Notes: generated by a model from the letters alone, not told the origin. A DNA stretch of 64,000 nt from Clostridium sp. 12(A) (GCA_000526575.1 JAGI01000002.1:1054001-1118000); one strand, 5' to 3'; positions 24,890 to 34,804 are shown, counted from the first letter of the stretch. Numbers and translations are program-made.

Positions 24890-27070
24890 CTACTCTACGC
24901 CGCGCTTAAAATGACCTCGTGTAAATTCTTCAAAAGGAAGTTCTCGTTTCTCACCCTGATAAAATTCTCCCAAATAATACTGGATCACTGCTTTTGTCTG
25001 CTCCTTATCCTCGGTTGTAAACTGAAGTCTCAAAGAGGACGGAGCCAGTGACTTAATTCCCTCGTCAAAGCCATGGAGAGATACTGGAGCGGAATTATAA
25101 ATCGTATTATAGCAGAAGGTACAATGGTTTCTAACGGGAAATTCTTTTCCCATACGATCCTTCATCATAAGAACTCCTGGAATTTTATCACATTGCTCCA
25201 CACCCTGATGGATACACTGTGCCGTTACCATCATGGGTAATCGCCCGTATACCAGAAGTTCTCCCGGAACACTTAGCTTTCCCAGTTCCCGGTTGTTTAA
25301 TTCTACCGGCCAGGTAAGCTCATCGGCTCCTAAATCCGAATACAACTCCTGAGCCCGGCTGTTCATCCCATACATACCAAAATCAAAAATCAGCTTTCCG
25401 CCCATGTCTTTTTGCTTTAAATATGCGACCTCTTCCAGGGAACGGATGAGAAAACCGTCAAAAGAAGCCTCTTTAAGCTCTTTTTTATACTTATCTAAGA
25501 ACTGCTCTGCTCTTGTCCTGAAAATATGAGGCATAGTAAGCATGCATTCTTTCCCGTTCTTATGACACAGCTCCACATAAGACTTCCAGCGTTCTGGTTC
25601 AAACTCCGCAGCATCGATATAGATGCGGCTTACCCGCAAACTATTGACAGCGGTTTCCAGACAATCCGGTCGTTCCAGGGATACTGTCAGCTTACAATCT
25701 TCTCCTGACTTAAGATCAGCCTTCGTTGTTCCTTCTTGTTTTACAGCCTCTTTCCGGTCTTCCCTTCTATACTGGCTTAATATCGCTTTTTCTATCTCCT
25801 CAAGACCTCTTCTTCGAAGATCATTTAAGGACTGAACAGGAAGAAAGCAATTTCCTGTCACATGAATCTCAAGGTTCTCAAAATAAAAAGGCGTATTTCC
25901 TGTCTTATCAAGCTGTTTTTTTATCTTTTCCTCTGTCATCGGCTGATTCTGTGCCTTTTGAACCAAATCACCAGTAACCGTAACTTCATGTCCGCAGGCT
26001 TCCAGTAAAAGACATGCAGCCTGTCCTTCTTCTAAAAAGGCCTGTCCATGAACCGCTTCTTTGACCTGCTTTTCCACATAATTTTCATCCAGGAAATCAA
26101 ACAATGCCTGATTGCCTTCCCGGAAGGACGGTTTTTCTTTCCATACCACCATGTCCCTTCCATTATGCTTTTTGTAATATCCATCAGTCTGGCCGCCCCG
26201 GTCAAATAAGTCCAAAAGCGCCTTACGGTCTTCCTCTTTGATGTGGTAGCCTTCCCGTCCCTGGCTCAAATACAGGTCTGTATATTTACGGTAAATGCTT
26301 ACGACTCCAGCTGTATACCTGGGGCTCTTCATTCTGCCTTCAATTTTCATGGAATAAACACCCGCTTCAATCATATCCGGAATAATATCGAGGGTGCTTA
26401 AATCCTTAAGGCTTAAAACATAACGATCTTCTTTTTTTCCAATGACCTTTCCGTCTTTTTTTACCTCATAAGGCAGACGACAGGTCTGGGCGCATCTTCC
26501 TCTGTTGCCGCTTCGCCCACCAATTAAACTGCTGAAAAGACATTGCCCCGAGTAGCAGTAGCAAAGAGCCCCATGAACAAAGCTTTCAATCTCAACATCC
26601 ACATTGTCATGAATCTGTTTGATTTCCCGCAGAGATATCTCCCTGGCAGTGACCACTCTCTCGGCTCCCAAATCTTTTAAGATACCGGCGCCATATGCTC
26701 CTGTAGTGCTCATCTGTGTACTTGCATGAATGGCCAAATCCGGGAAATTCTCTTTAATAAAAGAAAATACCCCCATATCCTGAACAATCGCAGCATCAAG
26801 TCCCTGTCTGTAATAAGGAAGAAGATAATCAAATAAATCTCCCATCTCCTGTTCCTTCATGAGTGTATTGACCGTTAGATAGAGCTTTCTTCCGTGAAGA
26901 TGCACATAGTCTATTGCCTCTAATAGCTTGTCCTCTTCCGGATTCTGTGCAAACGCTCTCGCTCCAAACCGGCTTCCCCCCATATATACAGCATCAGCCC
27001 CTGCTGCAACTGCTGCTTTCATGCTTTCAAACGATCCTGCCGGAGCTAGGATCTCAACTGCTTTTTTCAC
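24890..27070 (-). CDS. U32-family peptidase-like RNA hydroxylation protein (large form)
   Basis: 726 residues with the N-terminal U32 domain (EILAPAGSFESMKAAVAAGADAVYMGG; HGALCYCYSGQCLFSSLIGGRSGNRG with the Cys ligands of an iron-sulfur cluster) and the middle/C-terminal DUF3656 region, ending with HCTFCYNTIYNSAPVSL. Large U32 proteins related to RlhA hydroxylate C2501 of 23S rRNA in E. coli and smaller ones (TrhP) modify tRNA; the name peptidase is historical. Starts at GTG (27070); the nearby ATG is out of frame and stops at once. Between zapA and ftsW, probably one transcript. Confidence 0.88.
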   Translation of the reverse strand: MKKAVEILAPAGSFESMKAAVAAGADAVYMGGSRFGARAFAQNPEEDKLLEAIDYVHLHGRKLYLTVNTLMKEQEMGDLFDYLLPYYRQGLDAAIVQDMGVFSFIKENFPDLAIHASTQMSTTGAYGAGILKDLGAERVVTAREISLREIKQIHDNVDVEIESFVHGALCYCYSGQCLFSSLIGGRSGNRGRCAQTCRLPYEVKKDGKVIGKKEDRYVLSLKDLSTLDIIPDMIEAGVYSMKIEGRMKSPRYTAGVVSIYRKYTDLYLSQGREGYHIKEEDRKALLDLFDRGGQTDGYYKKHNGRDMVVWKEKPSFREGNQALFDFLDENYVEKQVKEAVHGQAFLEEGQAACLLLEACGHEVTVTGDLVQKAQNQPMTEEKIKKQLDKTGNTPFYFENLEIHVTGNCFLPVQSLNDLRRRGLEEIEKAILSQYRREDRKEAVKQEGTTKADLKSGEDCKLTVSLERPDCLETAVNSLRVSRIYIDAAEFEPERWKSYVELCHKNGKECMLTMPHIFRTRAEQFLDKYKKELKEASFDGFLIRSLEEVAYLKQKDMGGKLIFDFGMYGMNSRAQELYSDLGADELTWPVELNNRELGKLSVPGELLVYGRLPMMVTAQCIHQGVEQCDKIPGVLMMKDRMGKEFPVRNHCTFCYNTIYNSAPVSLHGFDEGIKSLAPSSLRLQFTTEDKEQTKAVIQYYLGEFYQGEKRELPFEEFTRGHFKRGVE

Positions 27071-27101
27071 ATATGCCTCCTGTTTGCCTCTATTGATGAA
27101 A

Positions 27102-27138
27102 GAGAGGATGTCATGGCAGCGCCATAAAACATCCCCTC
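27102..27138 (-). terminator. Hairpin between zapA and the U32 gene
   Basis: GAGGGGATGT and ACATCCTCTC with a further CATGGC/GCCAT stem inside; followed by TTTCATC. May partly terminate zapA transcripts or process the mRNA. Confidence 0.45.
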
Positions 27139-27142
27139 GTAA

Positions 27143-27490
27143 TTATTCCTTCTTTGCCCCTGAAAGTTCGTGCTTTGCTGCTTCAAGCTTCATCTGAGTC
27201 GCCACCAGCTCATGCTTTAAGCTGTAGGTCTCCTTCTCCATCTCTGCCTTTTGCTGTTCCAGTCTGGCAATCTGCTCTCTGGCTTTAAAATAATCATCTG
27301 CCATATTAAGCTCTATCATGACATTCTGGTACTCTGCACTTTGCTTTGTAAATCCCTCCTGGCGTTTTAACGTCAGGATCATCTCATTGATATAGCTTGC
27401 CAGGCGCTGAATGTATCCCTCTTCTTCACTTCCGGCTAATGTATATATTTTGCCATCTATTAAAACTTCTGTATTGTGTTTGGAATCCAT
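27143..27490 (-). CDS. zapA: Cell division protein ZapA
   Basis: 115 residues. N-terminal ZapA domain (TEVLIDGKIYTLAGSEEEGY, IQRLASYINEMI) followed by a long coiled coil (about 55-110). ZapA binds FtsZ and promotes Z-ring assembly. Normal length. AGGAG precedes ATG 27490. It leads the zapA-U32-ftsW-PBP gene run. Confidence 0.88.
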   Translation of the reverse strand: MDSKHNTEVLIDGKIYTLAGSEEEGYIQRLASYINEMILTLKRQEGFTKQSAEYQNVMIELNMADDYFKAREQIARLEQQKAEMEKETYSLKHELVATQMKLEAAKHELSGAKKE

Positions 27491-27571
27491 GTTTTTTCTC
27501 CTGTTATCATTTGCTCTTTCTTTACTATATCACACTTTATAAAGTTAGGAAAGTTCTAAAATTCAGGCAGG

Positions 27572-28570
27572 TCATGGTTCCAGAGAGATTCCAAGATGCG
27601 CATAAGCCCGTTCCGTTGCTACCCGTCCCCTTGAGGTACGGTTTAAAAACCCATTCATTAAAAGGTAGGGTTCGTATACATCTTCCAGCGTGCCTGCATC
27701 TTCTCCTAAAGCCGCTGCAAGTGTATCAAGGCCCACCGGGCCTCCTGAAAACTTCTCAATCATTGTGGTCAAGATGGCTCGGTCATTGTAATCCAGTCCA
27801 AACTTATCCACATCCAGAATATCAAGGGCAAAATCAGCCACCTCTTTGGTAATCACACCATCATACTTTACCTGGGCAAAATCCCGAACCCTCTTTAGAA
27901 GGCGGTTTGCAAGTCTGGGAGTTCCTCTGGAACGCTTGGCGATCTCCGCTGCTCCCTCTTCCTCGATCTCAACATTAAGAACTCTGGCAGAACGGCAGAC
28001 AATGACCTTTAGCTCCTGAGGTGAATAAAACTCCAGCTTTTGAACCACTCCGAATCGGTCCCTAAGCGGTGCTGTTAAAAGCCCGGCTCTCGTCGTTGCT
28101 CCTACCAGAGTAAACCTTGGCAGATCCAGTCTTATGGATCTCGCTGCGGAATCTTTTCCCAGCATGATATCAATGGCAAAATCCTCCATAGCAGGGTATA
28201 ACACCTCTTCCACCTGCCGGTTCAGCCGGTGAATCTCATCTACGAACAGCACATCGCCTTCCTGTAGATTATTTAAAATAGCTGCAATCTCTCCTGGCTT
28301 TTCAATGGCAGGACCTGAGGTGACCTTCATATTGACCCCCATCTCATTGGCAATGATGCCGGATAGAGTGGTCTTACCAAGACCAGGAGGGCCGTAGAAT
28401 AACACGTGATCCAAGGATTCCCCTCTGGCTTTAGCGGCCTCAATATATACTTTCAGATTGTTTCGGATTTTTTCCTGCCCAATATATTCATTCAGACTCC
28501 CAGGCCTTAGGTTCGGCTCGATCTGCTTGTCTTCTTCCGTTATCTCTGTGGTTATAATTCTTCGTTCCAT
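27572..28570 (-). CDS. ruvB: Holliday junction branch migration ATPase RuvB
   Basis: 332 residues. Walker [11 protein letters not shown], Walker [11 protein letters not shown], sensor 1 GATTRAGLL, and the C-terminal winged helix ([36 protein letters not shown]). Motor that drives branch migration with RuvA. 20 bases after ruvA, in the usual ruvAB order. Confidence 0.97.
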   Translation of the reverse strand: MERRIITTEITEEDKQIEPNLRPGSLNEYIGQEKIRNNLKVYIEAAKARGESLDHVLFYGPPGLGKTTLSGIIANEMGVNMKVTSGPAIEKPGEIAAILNNLQEGDVLFVDEIHRLNRQVEEVLYPAMEDFAIDIMLGKDSAARSIRLDLPRFTLVGATTRAGLLTAPLRDRFGVVQKLEFYSPQELKVIVCRSARVLNVEIEEEGAAEIAKRSRGTPRLANRLLKRVRDFAQVKYDGVITKEVADFALDILDVDKFGLDYNDRAILTTMIEKFSGGPVGLDTLAAALGEDAGTLEDVYEPYLLMNGFLNRTSRGRVATERAYAHLGISLEP

Positions 28571-28590
28571 CTTATACTTTACCCGCCATT

Positions 28591-29196
28591 TTATAGAAAA
28601 GCCAAATGTTTTAAGGATGCCTTAAGCACATCTTCTGCTGTCATGGATTCTGTTAGTTCCACTTTTTTCACGGCCCGTCCGGCTTCCGAAGCCGTATAGC
28701 CAAGGGCCGTAAGGGCTTCTATGGCTTCTCCAGCCACTCCGCCAAGGGATGCAGAATCATTCACGGTTTCAGCAAACACCGGTAACACATCTGCCATATC
28801 CACCTTGTCCTTTAAATCAAGGATAATTCTCTGAGCCGTCTTCGCTCCCACACCTGGTGCCTTGGAAATCGCCTTGGCATCTCCGCACACAATGGCTCTT
28901 CTTAAATCATCAGGAGACAGTGCTGAGAGTACTCCTAAGGCTCCCTTAGGCCCGATTCCGTTGACGCTTATGAGCTGTTTGAACATCTGCAGATCCTGGC
29001 GGCTTAAAAAGCCGTATAAGCACATCGCATCCTCTCTTACCTGAAAATATGTATAAAGCTTAACTTCTTTGCCGATTCCAGGTAGTTTTTGAAGTACGGA
29101 TACTGGAACGTGTACTTCGTAGCCCATGTTCCCGCATTCTATCACTACCGTATCCTCAAACAACTCCACAAGCGGTCCTTTTACATAAGATATCAA
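28591..29196 (-). CDS. ruvA: Holliday junction DNA helicase subunit RuvA
   Basis: 201 residues, normal RuvA length, if it starts at the TTG 29194-29196 (reads [19 protein letters not shown], the family start); GGAG lies ten bases upstream. The longer open frame to 29319 has no ribosome site. OB fold at the N terminus, two HhH motifs ([15 protein letters not shown] and [13 protein letters not shown]), and the C-terminal domain that binds RuvB. No SOS box was seen upstream. Confidence 0.95.
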   Translation of the reverse strand: MISYVKGPLVELFEDTVVIECGNMGYEVHVPVSVLQKLPGIGKEVKLYTYFQVREDAMCLYGFLSRQDLQMFKQLISVNGIGPKGALGVLSALSPDDLRRAIVCGDAKAISKAPGVGAKTAQRIILDLKDKVDMADVLPVFAETVNDSASLGGVAGEAIEALTALGYTASEAGRAVKKVELTESMTAEDVLKASLKHLAFL

Positions 29197-29242
29197 ATCT
29201 GTCTGTCTCCTTTTGGCTCCTGTATTCGTAATTAATGTTTTT

Positions 29243-29271
29243 ATCATAGCATAAGGTCTGTTGTTATGCAA
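29243..29271 (-). promoter_or_regulatory. Promoter of ruvAB
   Basis: TTGCAT (29266-29271), 17-base spacer, TATGAT (29243-29248). Confidence 0.72.
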
Positions 29272-29301
29272 GGGTATCATCGAACAAATATTCTGTTTTC
29301 G

Positions 29302-29330
29302 TTGACGGACAGGCGGCATTCCGCTATAAT
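29302..29330 (+). promoter_or_regulatory. Promoter of the YprB-like nuclease gene
   Basis: TTGACG (29302-29307), 17-base spacer, TATAAT (29325-29330). Back to back with the ruvA promoter, 30 bases between the two -35 boxes. Confidence 0.8.
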
Positions 29331-29358
29331 ATTGGTGAAAGAAAGGACGGCATCATTT

Positions 29359-30453
29359 ATGATTACCCTACATAAAACCATAGAATTTCAGGAGACTTAT
29401 CCGCTTGAGAGAATCGGCAGGAAAGAGGAGCTTCTGTTCTTTGATATAGAAACAACCGGTTTTTCCGGAGAATACTCCACCCTATATTTGATTGGCTGCG
29501 TCTATTATGAGAAAGGCTGCTGGAATTTAGTTCAGTGGTTCGCTGATACTCTGGAAGCGGAGCAGGAGCTCCTTCACACCTTTTTTGAGTTTTTAAAAGG
29601 CTTTTCCAAAGTGATTCATTTTAATGGAGATGGCTTCGATCTGCCATATCTGTTAAAGCGCTGCCGAGCCTACGGACTGCCATATGATTTTTCTCACGTA
29701 GACAGCTTTGATATTTATAGGAAGATACGCCCTTACCGGGAACTCCTTGGGCTGTCCAGCATGAAGCAAAAAGCAATCGAAGCTTTTTTAAAGATTCAGC
29801 GAGACGACCTTTATTCCGGGGGACAGCTGATTGAGGTATACAAAGATTATTTAATGACCCATGAATCATTTTTATTTGATCTGCTGATTCTTCATAATGA
29901 GGATGATTTAAAGGGAATGCCCCTGATTCTTCCTATATTAAGCTATCCGGATTTTCTGGAACATGAATTTCATCTGGAGAACCAGGAGCTTATCAGCCAG
30001 CCGGATATCTTTGGGCGGGAGCATAAGTCTCTTAAACTGGTCTGTAAAAATGGTTTTTCTGTACCAACAGGCTTTTCGAAATCCAACTCTGTATTCAGCC
30101 TGGAGGCAGAAGGAGAACTACTAAGTATTACCGTGGACTTATTTGAAGGAGAACTAAAGTACTTTTATCCGGATTATAAAAATTACTATTATCTGATTTA
30201 CGAGGACAAAGCCATACATAAAAGTGTTGCTGAGTACGTTGATAAAGAGGCCAGAAAAAAGGCAACTGCCAAAACCTGTTATACCCGCCAGACCGGTCTT
30301 TATCTTCCTCAATTTTCGCCCTTATGGTCCCCATGTCTTCAGATGGAGCACAAAGATAAGATTACCTACGTTCCTTTCCACATAAATCTGCTTCAGGAAG
30401 AACAAAAGTCCAGACTTTATATCAGCCACGTATTAGATGCTCTTGGCCGGTAG
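29359..30453 (+). CDS. YprB-like ribonuclease H-fold 3'-5' exonuclease
   Basis: 364 residues. DEDD-type exonuclease motifs in the YprB domain: ELLFFDIETTGFSG (motif I), VIHFNGDGFDLPYLLKRC (motif II), and HNEDDLKGM (motif III). The C-terminal third has no recognised domain. Close relatives are annotated as ribonuclease H-like proteins of unknown substrate. ATG 29359 is the first Met at the domain start; the longer frame overlaps the promoter. Its gene ends one base from the convergent AraC gene. Confidence 0.82.
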   Translation: MITLHKTIEFQETYPLERIGRKEELLFFDIETTGFSGEYSTLYLIGCVYYEKGCWNLVQWFADTLEAEQELLHTFFEFLKGFSKVIHFNGDGFDLPYLLKRCRAYGLPYDFSHVDSFDIYRKIRPYRELLGLSSMKQKAIEAFLKIQRDDLYSGGQLIEVYKDYLMTHESFLFDLLILHNEDDLKGMPLILPILSYPDFLEHEFHLENQELISQPDIFGREHKSLKLVCKNGFSVPTGFSKSNSVFSLEAEGELLSITVDLFEGELKYFYPDYKNYYYLIYEDKAIHKSVAEYVDKEARKKATAKTCYTRQTGLYLPQFSPLWSPCLQMEHKDKITYVPFHINLLQEEQKSRLYISHVLDALGR

Positions 30454-30454
30454 A

Positions 30455-31264
30455 TTATATCATCCCCTGCATGCTTCTATAAGCTCTTGGTGCAACGCCT
30501 TTTATCTTTTTAAATGCATCTCCAAAGTAATTTCCATCTCCAAATCCGCATTCCACAGCAATCTCTGTGATGGATTTGGAGGTGTTCAAAAGGAGTTCCG
30601 AAGCCTCCCGAATTCTGATATTTGTTAAATATTCCTTGTATCCAAACCCAGTGACTGCCTTGAATTTCCTGGAGAAATAAGCGGGACTCATATGGATTCT
30701 GTCTGCCACCTCTTCCAGCGTGATCTGGCTGGAATAATGATTGTAAATATATTCTGCCGCTTCTTCGATGGCTTTCTCTGCTACTCCAAGCTTCACTGGC
30801 TCCGGTTTCGTCTCCTGGCATCTTGATAAGAAAACAAGGAATTCGTACAGGTAATTATGCATCATAAAACCGGAATACCCATCCTGACCTGCCGCCTCGT
30901 ACTCCATTTTCTTAATTAGTTCTTCTGCAAAGCCTTGTCTTCCTGCCGGTATGGAGACCTTGGAACTTCGAAACACATAATCCGTCAATTCATCCCCACA
31001 TTGTTTTATAAAAGGCTCTAAGTATTCTCTGTCAAAGCTTAACGTAATCCGTTCATTGACTGGACTGGAATAATGAGTCGTCCGGTGGATTTCCCCTGGA
31101 GCTATCAGTATCAGATCCCCAGGCTCAATGTAATAGAGTGTATGATTGATAATAATTCTACAATGTCCCGATACCAGATAGAACAGTTCATAACCTGGGT
31201 GCCAGTGACTGGCAGCCATATTAAATTCAAAGGAACGCTTTGTCCTGCTAATAATAAATTCCAT
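30455..31264 (-). CDS. AraC-family transcriptional regulator with cupin sensor
   Basis: 269 residues: N-terminal cupin (HWHPGYELFYLVSGHCRIIIN, DLILIAPGEIHRTTHYSS) and C-terminal double HTH (ITLEEVADRIHMSPAYFSRKFKAVTG and ITEIAVECGFGDGNYFGDAFKKIKG). Usually senses sugars or related metabolites; the target operon is not adjacent, so the effector is unknown. A long inverted repeat lies 50 bases upstream. Confidence 0.9.
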   Translation of the reverse strand: MEFIISRTKRSFEFNMAASHWHPGYELFYLVSGHCRIIINHTLYYIEPGDLILIAPGEIHRTTHYSSPVNERITLSFDREYLEPFIKQCGDELTDYVFRSSKVSIPAGRQGFAEELIKKMEYEAAGQDGYSGFMMHNYLYEFLVFLSRCQETKPEPVKLGVAEKAIEEAAEYIYNHYSSQITLEEVADRIHMSPAYFSRKFKAVTGFGYKEYLTNIRIREASELLLNTSKSITEIAVECGFGDGNYFGDAFKKIKGVAPRAYRSMQGMI

Positions 31265-31313
31265 ATTCCTTTATGCTCCTGTTAAACAACCTTTCCATTG
31301 TGTAAATGAACAA

Positions 31314-31348
31314 ATTATCTGTAGAATCTATGGATTCTGACAGATAAT
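31314..31348. repeat. Inverted repeat upstream of the AraC gene
   Basis: ATTATCTGTAGAATC (31314-31328) faces GATTCTGACAGATAAT (31333-31348) across four bases; one extra base in the right arm. No U tail. May be an operator for the AraC regulator or an RNA hairpin. The rest of 31265-31464 holds only a TATAAT (31375-31380) with a poor -35. Confidence 0.6.
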
Positions 31349-31464
31349 TCGTAGTTTTACTTCTTAAATTACGTTATAATATAGAGGAAAAGAAGTTATG
31401 ATTATGACTGTAAGCACTCTTTCTCTTTCCTCTTGCAGCATGCTCCATACCTTCTTTTTTCCTG

Positions 31465-32010
31465 CTAATACGTTCCCTTTTTTAACAGTGCTCTCATATA
31501 AGAAAAGGCTTTTTCTTCCCCTTCCTCTTTTAGCATAAAAAGAATGGTCTCAAGAAGCTTATCTGTTTCAGGGTGAATGACGGTGTAGGGTTTTGTCAGC
31601 ATATAATAATCCCAGGCTGCTCCGTTTGTATAGTTCTTTCCTTTGTAAGTTTTGCAGGCAGCAATCCGGTCCATCACCATTTCAATGACATACTTTAGGG
31701 GCATCTTATGGCCTACCAGTCCTTTGGAGGGATCACTGGAAAAATCAATCCAATATTCGTCGTGATGTTTATTGCGTCCCTTATGGTGAAGCCATGCTTC
31801 GGAATATCCTTTTTCCTCTCGTTCCGCCGCATTGGGACTTCGGTTTCCCTGATAATATTTTACTCCTGCAAAGAATTCCTGCGGGCTGTATTTGGATAAA
31901 TCATGAAGAAGTCCCTGCTTGAATAGTCCTACGCGAAAGCAGTTTTTCATGACTCTTATTTTATGCGAAGTTATGGTACAAAAATGTCCCCAAAAATTAC
32001 TCATTTTCAT
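31465..32010 (-). CDS. DUF5662-family protein
   Basis: 181 residues. The conserved features of this uncharacterised family are visible: HKIRVMKNCFRVGLFKQGLLHDLSKYSPQEF, GYSEAWLHHKGRNKHHDEYW and VIEMVMDRIAACKTYKGKNY. The HDLSKYS and LHHKGRNKHH histidines suggest an HD-like metal site. Divergent from the cold-shock gene. Confidence 0.82.
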   Translation of the reverse strand: MKMSNFWGHFCTITSHKIRVMKNCFRVGLFKQGLLHDLSKYSPQEFFAGVKYYQGNRSPNAAEREEKGYSEAWLHHKGRNKHHDEYWIDFSSDPSKGLVGHKMPLKYVIEMVMDRIAACKTYKGKNYTNGAAWDYYMLTKPYTVIHPETDKLLETILFMLKEEGEEKAFSYMRALLKKGTY

Positions 32011-32134
32011 TGTCTTTCCCTCTCATCCTATGTCGCAATCTTTCCCCATTTTACCACAATTTTCAACGCTTTTTCTACTTATTTTTACCCTAATTTTATT
32101 TTTGAGATTTCTTGTTTTTTAAGGTGGAAAATGT

Positions 32135-32163
32135 TTGACACTTTCCCCGTTTTATGCTATTCT
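32135..32163 (+). promoter_or_regulatory. Promoter of the cold-shock gene
   Basis: TTGACA (32135-32140), 17-base spacer, TATTCT (32158-32163). Leaves a leader of about 55 nt, shorter than the E. coli cspA thermosensor leader. Confidence 0.8.
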
Positions 32164-32223
32164 TAGGGAAGTTACAGATATCCTGTAGCAGTACAATTTT
32201 TAATTCATTTTGGAGGTATCATA

Positions 32224-32421
32224 GTGAAAGGTACAGTTAAGTGGTTTAATAACCAAAAAGGTTACGGATTCATTTCCGACGAACAGGGTAACGATGTTTT
32301 TGTTCATTACTCAGGTCTTAGCATGGATGGCTTCAAGTCTTTAGAAGAAGGCGCCGCTGTTGAGTTTGATGTAGTTGACGGAGCGAAAGGGCCACAGGCT
32401 ACTAACGTTATCAAATTATAA
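32224..32421 (+). CDS. Cold-shock protein, CspA family
   Basis: 65 residues, an OB fold with RNP1 KGYGFIS and RNP2 DVFVHYS. Single-stranded nucleic-acid chaperone. Begins with GTG at 32224; GGAGG lies seven bases upstream. Stand-alone gene with its own promoter and terminator. Confidence 0.96.
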   Translation: MKGTVKWFNNQKGYGFISDEQGNDVFVHYSGLSMDGFKSLEEGAAVEFDVVDGAKGPQATNVIKL

Positions 32422-32492
32422 TCATTGACTCATCAGTGTACCTTTTTTCAACATAAAGGAAGAAGTTATATTGTTTCGCATGATTACGACTA

Positions 32493-32519
32493 GAGCCATC
32501 CTTACGGATGGCTCTTTTT
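32493..32519 (+). terminator. Terminator of the cold-shock gene
   Basis: GAGCCATCC-TTAC-GGATGGCTC followed by TTTTT. Confidence 0.92.
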
Positions 32520-32544
32520 GTTGCTCCCCATCTTGAGGGAGCAT

Positions 32545-33426
32545 TTATCTGGTCGCTTTTTCGTACAGATCCTTTAAATCTTCCACTGTAAATTCATAGT
32601 TCTTATTGCAGAAATGGCAATTCACATCGATATTCTTTCCATCATCAATCATTTCCTGAAGCTCTTTTCTTCCAATGCTGATCAAAGCCTTTTCTACTCT
32701 TGATTTATCACAGTTACAATGGAATCTCGTGGGAATCCGTTCCATGATATCCAAACCAAACTCTCCTAAAATGTGCTCTAAAATCATCTCCGGAGTTTGC
32801 CCTTCATCAAGAAGAGTGGTAATGGAAGTGATTTCACCAAGCTTCTTTTCAAGATTGTCTATCATCTCATCAGATGCTCCGGGAAGAAGCTGAATAATAA
32901 AGCCTCCTGCCTGTCTTACTGTATTTTCCTTATTCATCAGGACTCCCAAGGCAACAGAAGACGGAGTCTGCTCAGAGGTTGCATAATAATAAGTAAGATC
33001 CTCAGCAATCTCTCCTCCTACCAGTATGGTCTGTCCCAAATACGGCTCTTTTAAGCCAATGTCCTTAATAACACTAAGTACACCTTCTCCTACAGCGCCT
33101 CCTACGTCAAGCTTTCCTGCCTGATTTGGCGGTAACATGACATCCGGATTAAACACATAGCCTTTTACATTTCCTTTGGAATCAGTTGTGACGGTAAGTC
33201 CCTCGATAGGACCGCTTCCCTGAATCTTTATTGTCAGGATATCGTCTTCCCCTTTCATCATGATTCCCATCATGCTTCCGGCTGTCAAAAGTCTTCCCAA
33301 AGCAGCTGTCGCCACGGGACTTGTATTGTGAGCTTTTCTTGCCTCTTCCACCATCTCTCTGGTCGTTGCTGCAAATGCACGGATCTGATGATCTCCTGCC
33401 GTCGCTCTTACTATATAATCAGACAT
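32545..33426 (-). CDS. hslO: Redox-regulated chaperone Hsp33
   Basis: 293 residues. The C-terminal redox switch has the four Cys ligands FHCNCDK and NCHFCNK (CxC...CxxC). The N-terminal domain shows RATAGDHQIRAFAATTREMVEEA and GRLLTAGSMMG. Activated by oxidative unfolding to hold client proteins. ATG 33426 is one base after the methyltransferase stop, with AAAGGAG before it, so the two are coupled. Confidence 0.95.
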   Translation of the reverse strand: MSDYIVRATAGDHQIRAFAATTREMVEEARKAHNTSPVATAALGRLLTAGSMMGIMMKGEDDILTIKIQGSGPIEGLTVTTDSKGNVKGYVFNPDVMLPPNQAGKLDVGGAVGEGVLSVIKDIGLKEPYLGQTILVGGEIAEDLTYYYATSEQTPSSVALGVLMNKENTVRQAGGFIIQLLPGASDEMIDNLEKKLGEITSITTLLDEGQTPEMILEHILGEFGLDIMERIPTRFHCNCDKSRVEKALISIGRKELQEMIDDGKNIDVNCHFCNKNYEFTVEDLKDLYEKATR

Positions 33427-33427
33427 A

Positions 33428-34186
33428 TTATATCTCCTTTCCATGTTCCCTTGCTACAATATAAATCCGTTCACTGTTTTCCTTTACTGGCATTCTGGTA
33501 AAGGCATCGTAAGCTTCCAAAAATTCCATACCGGAATCCTTAATTGCCTGTTTGATCTCATCCATGGTATAAGCTCTCTGGTAATGATATTCTGTATGCT
33601 TCCGGTATAAATCGTCCTCCTGCCTGATAAACAGAGAAAGCCCATATTCGTTGATTCCGGTTTCCTTATCATAGAAATTATCCCAGATAAAGCTGCATTC
33701 CTCCCGGTCCTCTGCAATCGTAGAGTCTCCCATAAGCGCTTCATATTTATATACTGTATTCAGATCAAAAACAAAGATCCCGCCAGGATCAAGATAATTA
33801 TTTACCAGCTTGAATACCTGGGTCAATTCCTCCTGCTCCAGGATATAATTCATGCAGTCGCAAATGCTTATCACTGCCCGAACCGTACCGTAAAGCTCGA
33901 ATTCCCTCATATCCTGCATAAGATATAGAATATCGTTTCCAGACTCTGCCCTTTTATCCATGGCGATCTGCAGCATGTCCTCAGAGCTGTCAACACCAAT
34001 CATATCATAGCCACGCTCTGATAAAAGCTCGGTGAGGCTTCCGGTTCCACAGCCTAAATCCAGAACAAGTCCGTCATTGATTCCATAATCTTTTAATAGT
34101 CCGGCAACGTATTCACACCAGTCTTTGTAGGGAATGTTATCCATAAACAGATCATAAACCTCTGCAAACCCTTCGTAAGCTTCCAT
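33428..34186 (-). CDS. Class I SAM-dependent methyltransferase
   Basis: 252 residues. Motif I is VLDLGCGTGSLTELLSERG, with post-I GVDSSEDMLQIAMDK and a later IFVFDLNTVYKYE strand. The start AYEGFAEVYDLFMDNIPYKDWCEYV is typical of a widespread Firmicute family of unknown substrate found next to hslO. GGGAAAGGAA precedes the ATG. Confidence 0.88.
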   Translation of the reverse strand: MEAYEGFAEVYDLFMDNIPYKDWCEYVAGLLKDYGINDGLVLDLGCGTGSLTELLSERGYDMIGVDSSEDMLQIAMDKRAESGNDILYLMQDMREFELYGTVRAVISICDCMNYILEQEELTQVFKLVNNYLDPGGIFVFDLNTVYKYEALMGDSTIAEDREECSFIWDNFYDKETGINEYGLSLFIRQEDDLYRKHTEYHYQRAYTMDEIKQAIKDSGMEFLEAYDAFTRMPVKENSERIYIVAREHGKEI

Positions 34187-34225
34187 ATAATGGTTCCTTT
34201 CCCAAGTGATTCCTTTAAAAACAAA

Positions 34226-34252
34226 GCAGGTAGCCCCTTTTGAGGTACCTGC
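34226..34252 (-). terminator. Terminator of the SEC-C gene
   Basis: GCAGGTA and TACCTGC around a 13-base loop, followed by TTTGTTTTT. Confidence 0.8.
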
Positions 34253-34294
34253 CTAACTGTCTCTTATTTTCTGCTTTCGTTGAAACGGCCGTTA

Positions 34295-34804
34295 TTACTG
34301 GTTAGCTCCGCAGCACTTTTTATACTTCTTGCCGCTTCCGCAAGGACATGGATCGTTTCTTCCGATTTTTGCTCCCTTAACAATGGTTCCGGAAGCTTTC
34401 TGCTTCTTATAGAGTTCTTTTTTCTTTTCTTCTGTCAGTATAGTTTCCCACTGAGGAAGATTATACAGCCATTCTGCCTTTGCCTCTACCATATTGTAAT
34501 AAAGCTTTTCAGAATCAATCTCGATCTTGACTACAGTCTTTTCATCCATGGTCTCAATTGGATTTTCATAGCCTTTTAAGCTGTCGTTGATTCCATCTAA
34601 AAATCCGGTGATTGTCTGAACATTGGTTCCGTATCTTTTTGCAAGATTCTCAACGCTTTCTTCAATCACTTCCTCTGGTTTTGAAAGTATATGCTCATAG
34701 ATTCCTTTTTCGATCACGAAATACTCGGTCCATAATTCTTCTTTGCCTTTATCATCCAGCCCTTCACCATAAGCCAGATTTCTCCAATTTTCTAAAATAG
34801 TCAT
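34295..34804 (-). CDS. SEC-C motif zinc-binding protein
   Basis: 169 residues. The C-terminal 22 residues are a SEC-C zinc motif ([18 protein letters not shown]), the same tail that lets SecA bind SecB and ribosomes. Residues about 1-130 are helical and acidic with no recognised domain ([26 protein letters not shown]). Role unknown; a ribosome or chaperone link is possible. AAAGGA lies ten bases before the ATG. Confidence 0.83.
   Translation of the reverse strand: MTILENWRNLAYGEGLDDKGKEELWTEYFVIEKGIYEHILSKPEEVIEESVENLAKRYGTNVQTITGFLDGINDSLKGYENPIETMDEKTVVKIEIDSEKLYYNMVEAKAEWLYNLPQWETILTEEKKKELYKKQKASGTIVKGAKIGRNDPCPCGSGKKYKKCCGANQ

Noticed and set aside
31398-31540. Short plus-strand ORF with ATG behind GAGGAAAAG and a TATAAT upstream
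   Set aside because: It is mostly antisense to the end of the DUF5662 gene and has a poor -35; no sign of protein-like composition.
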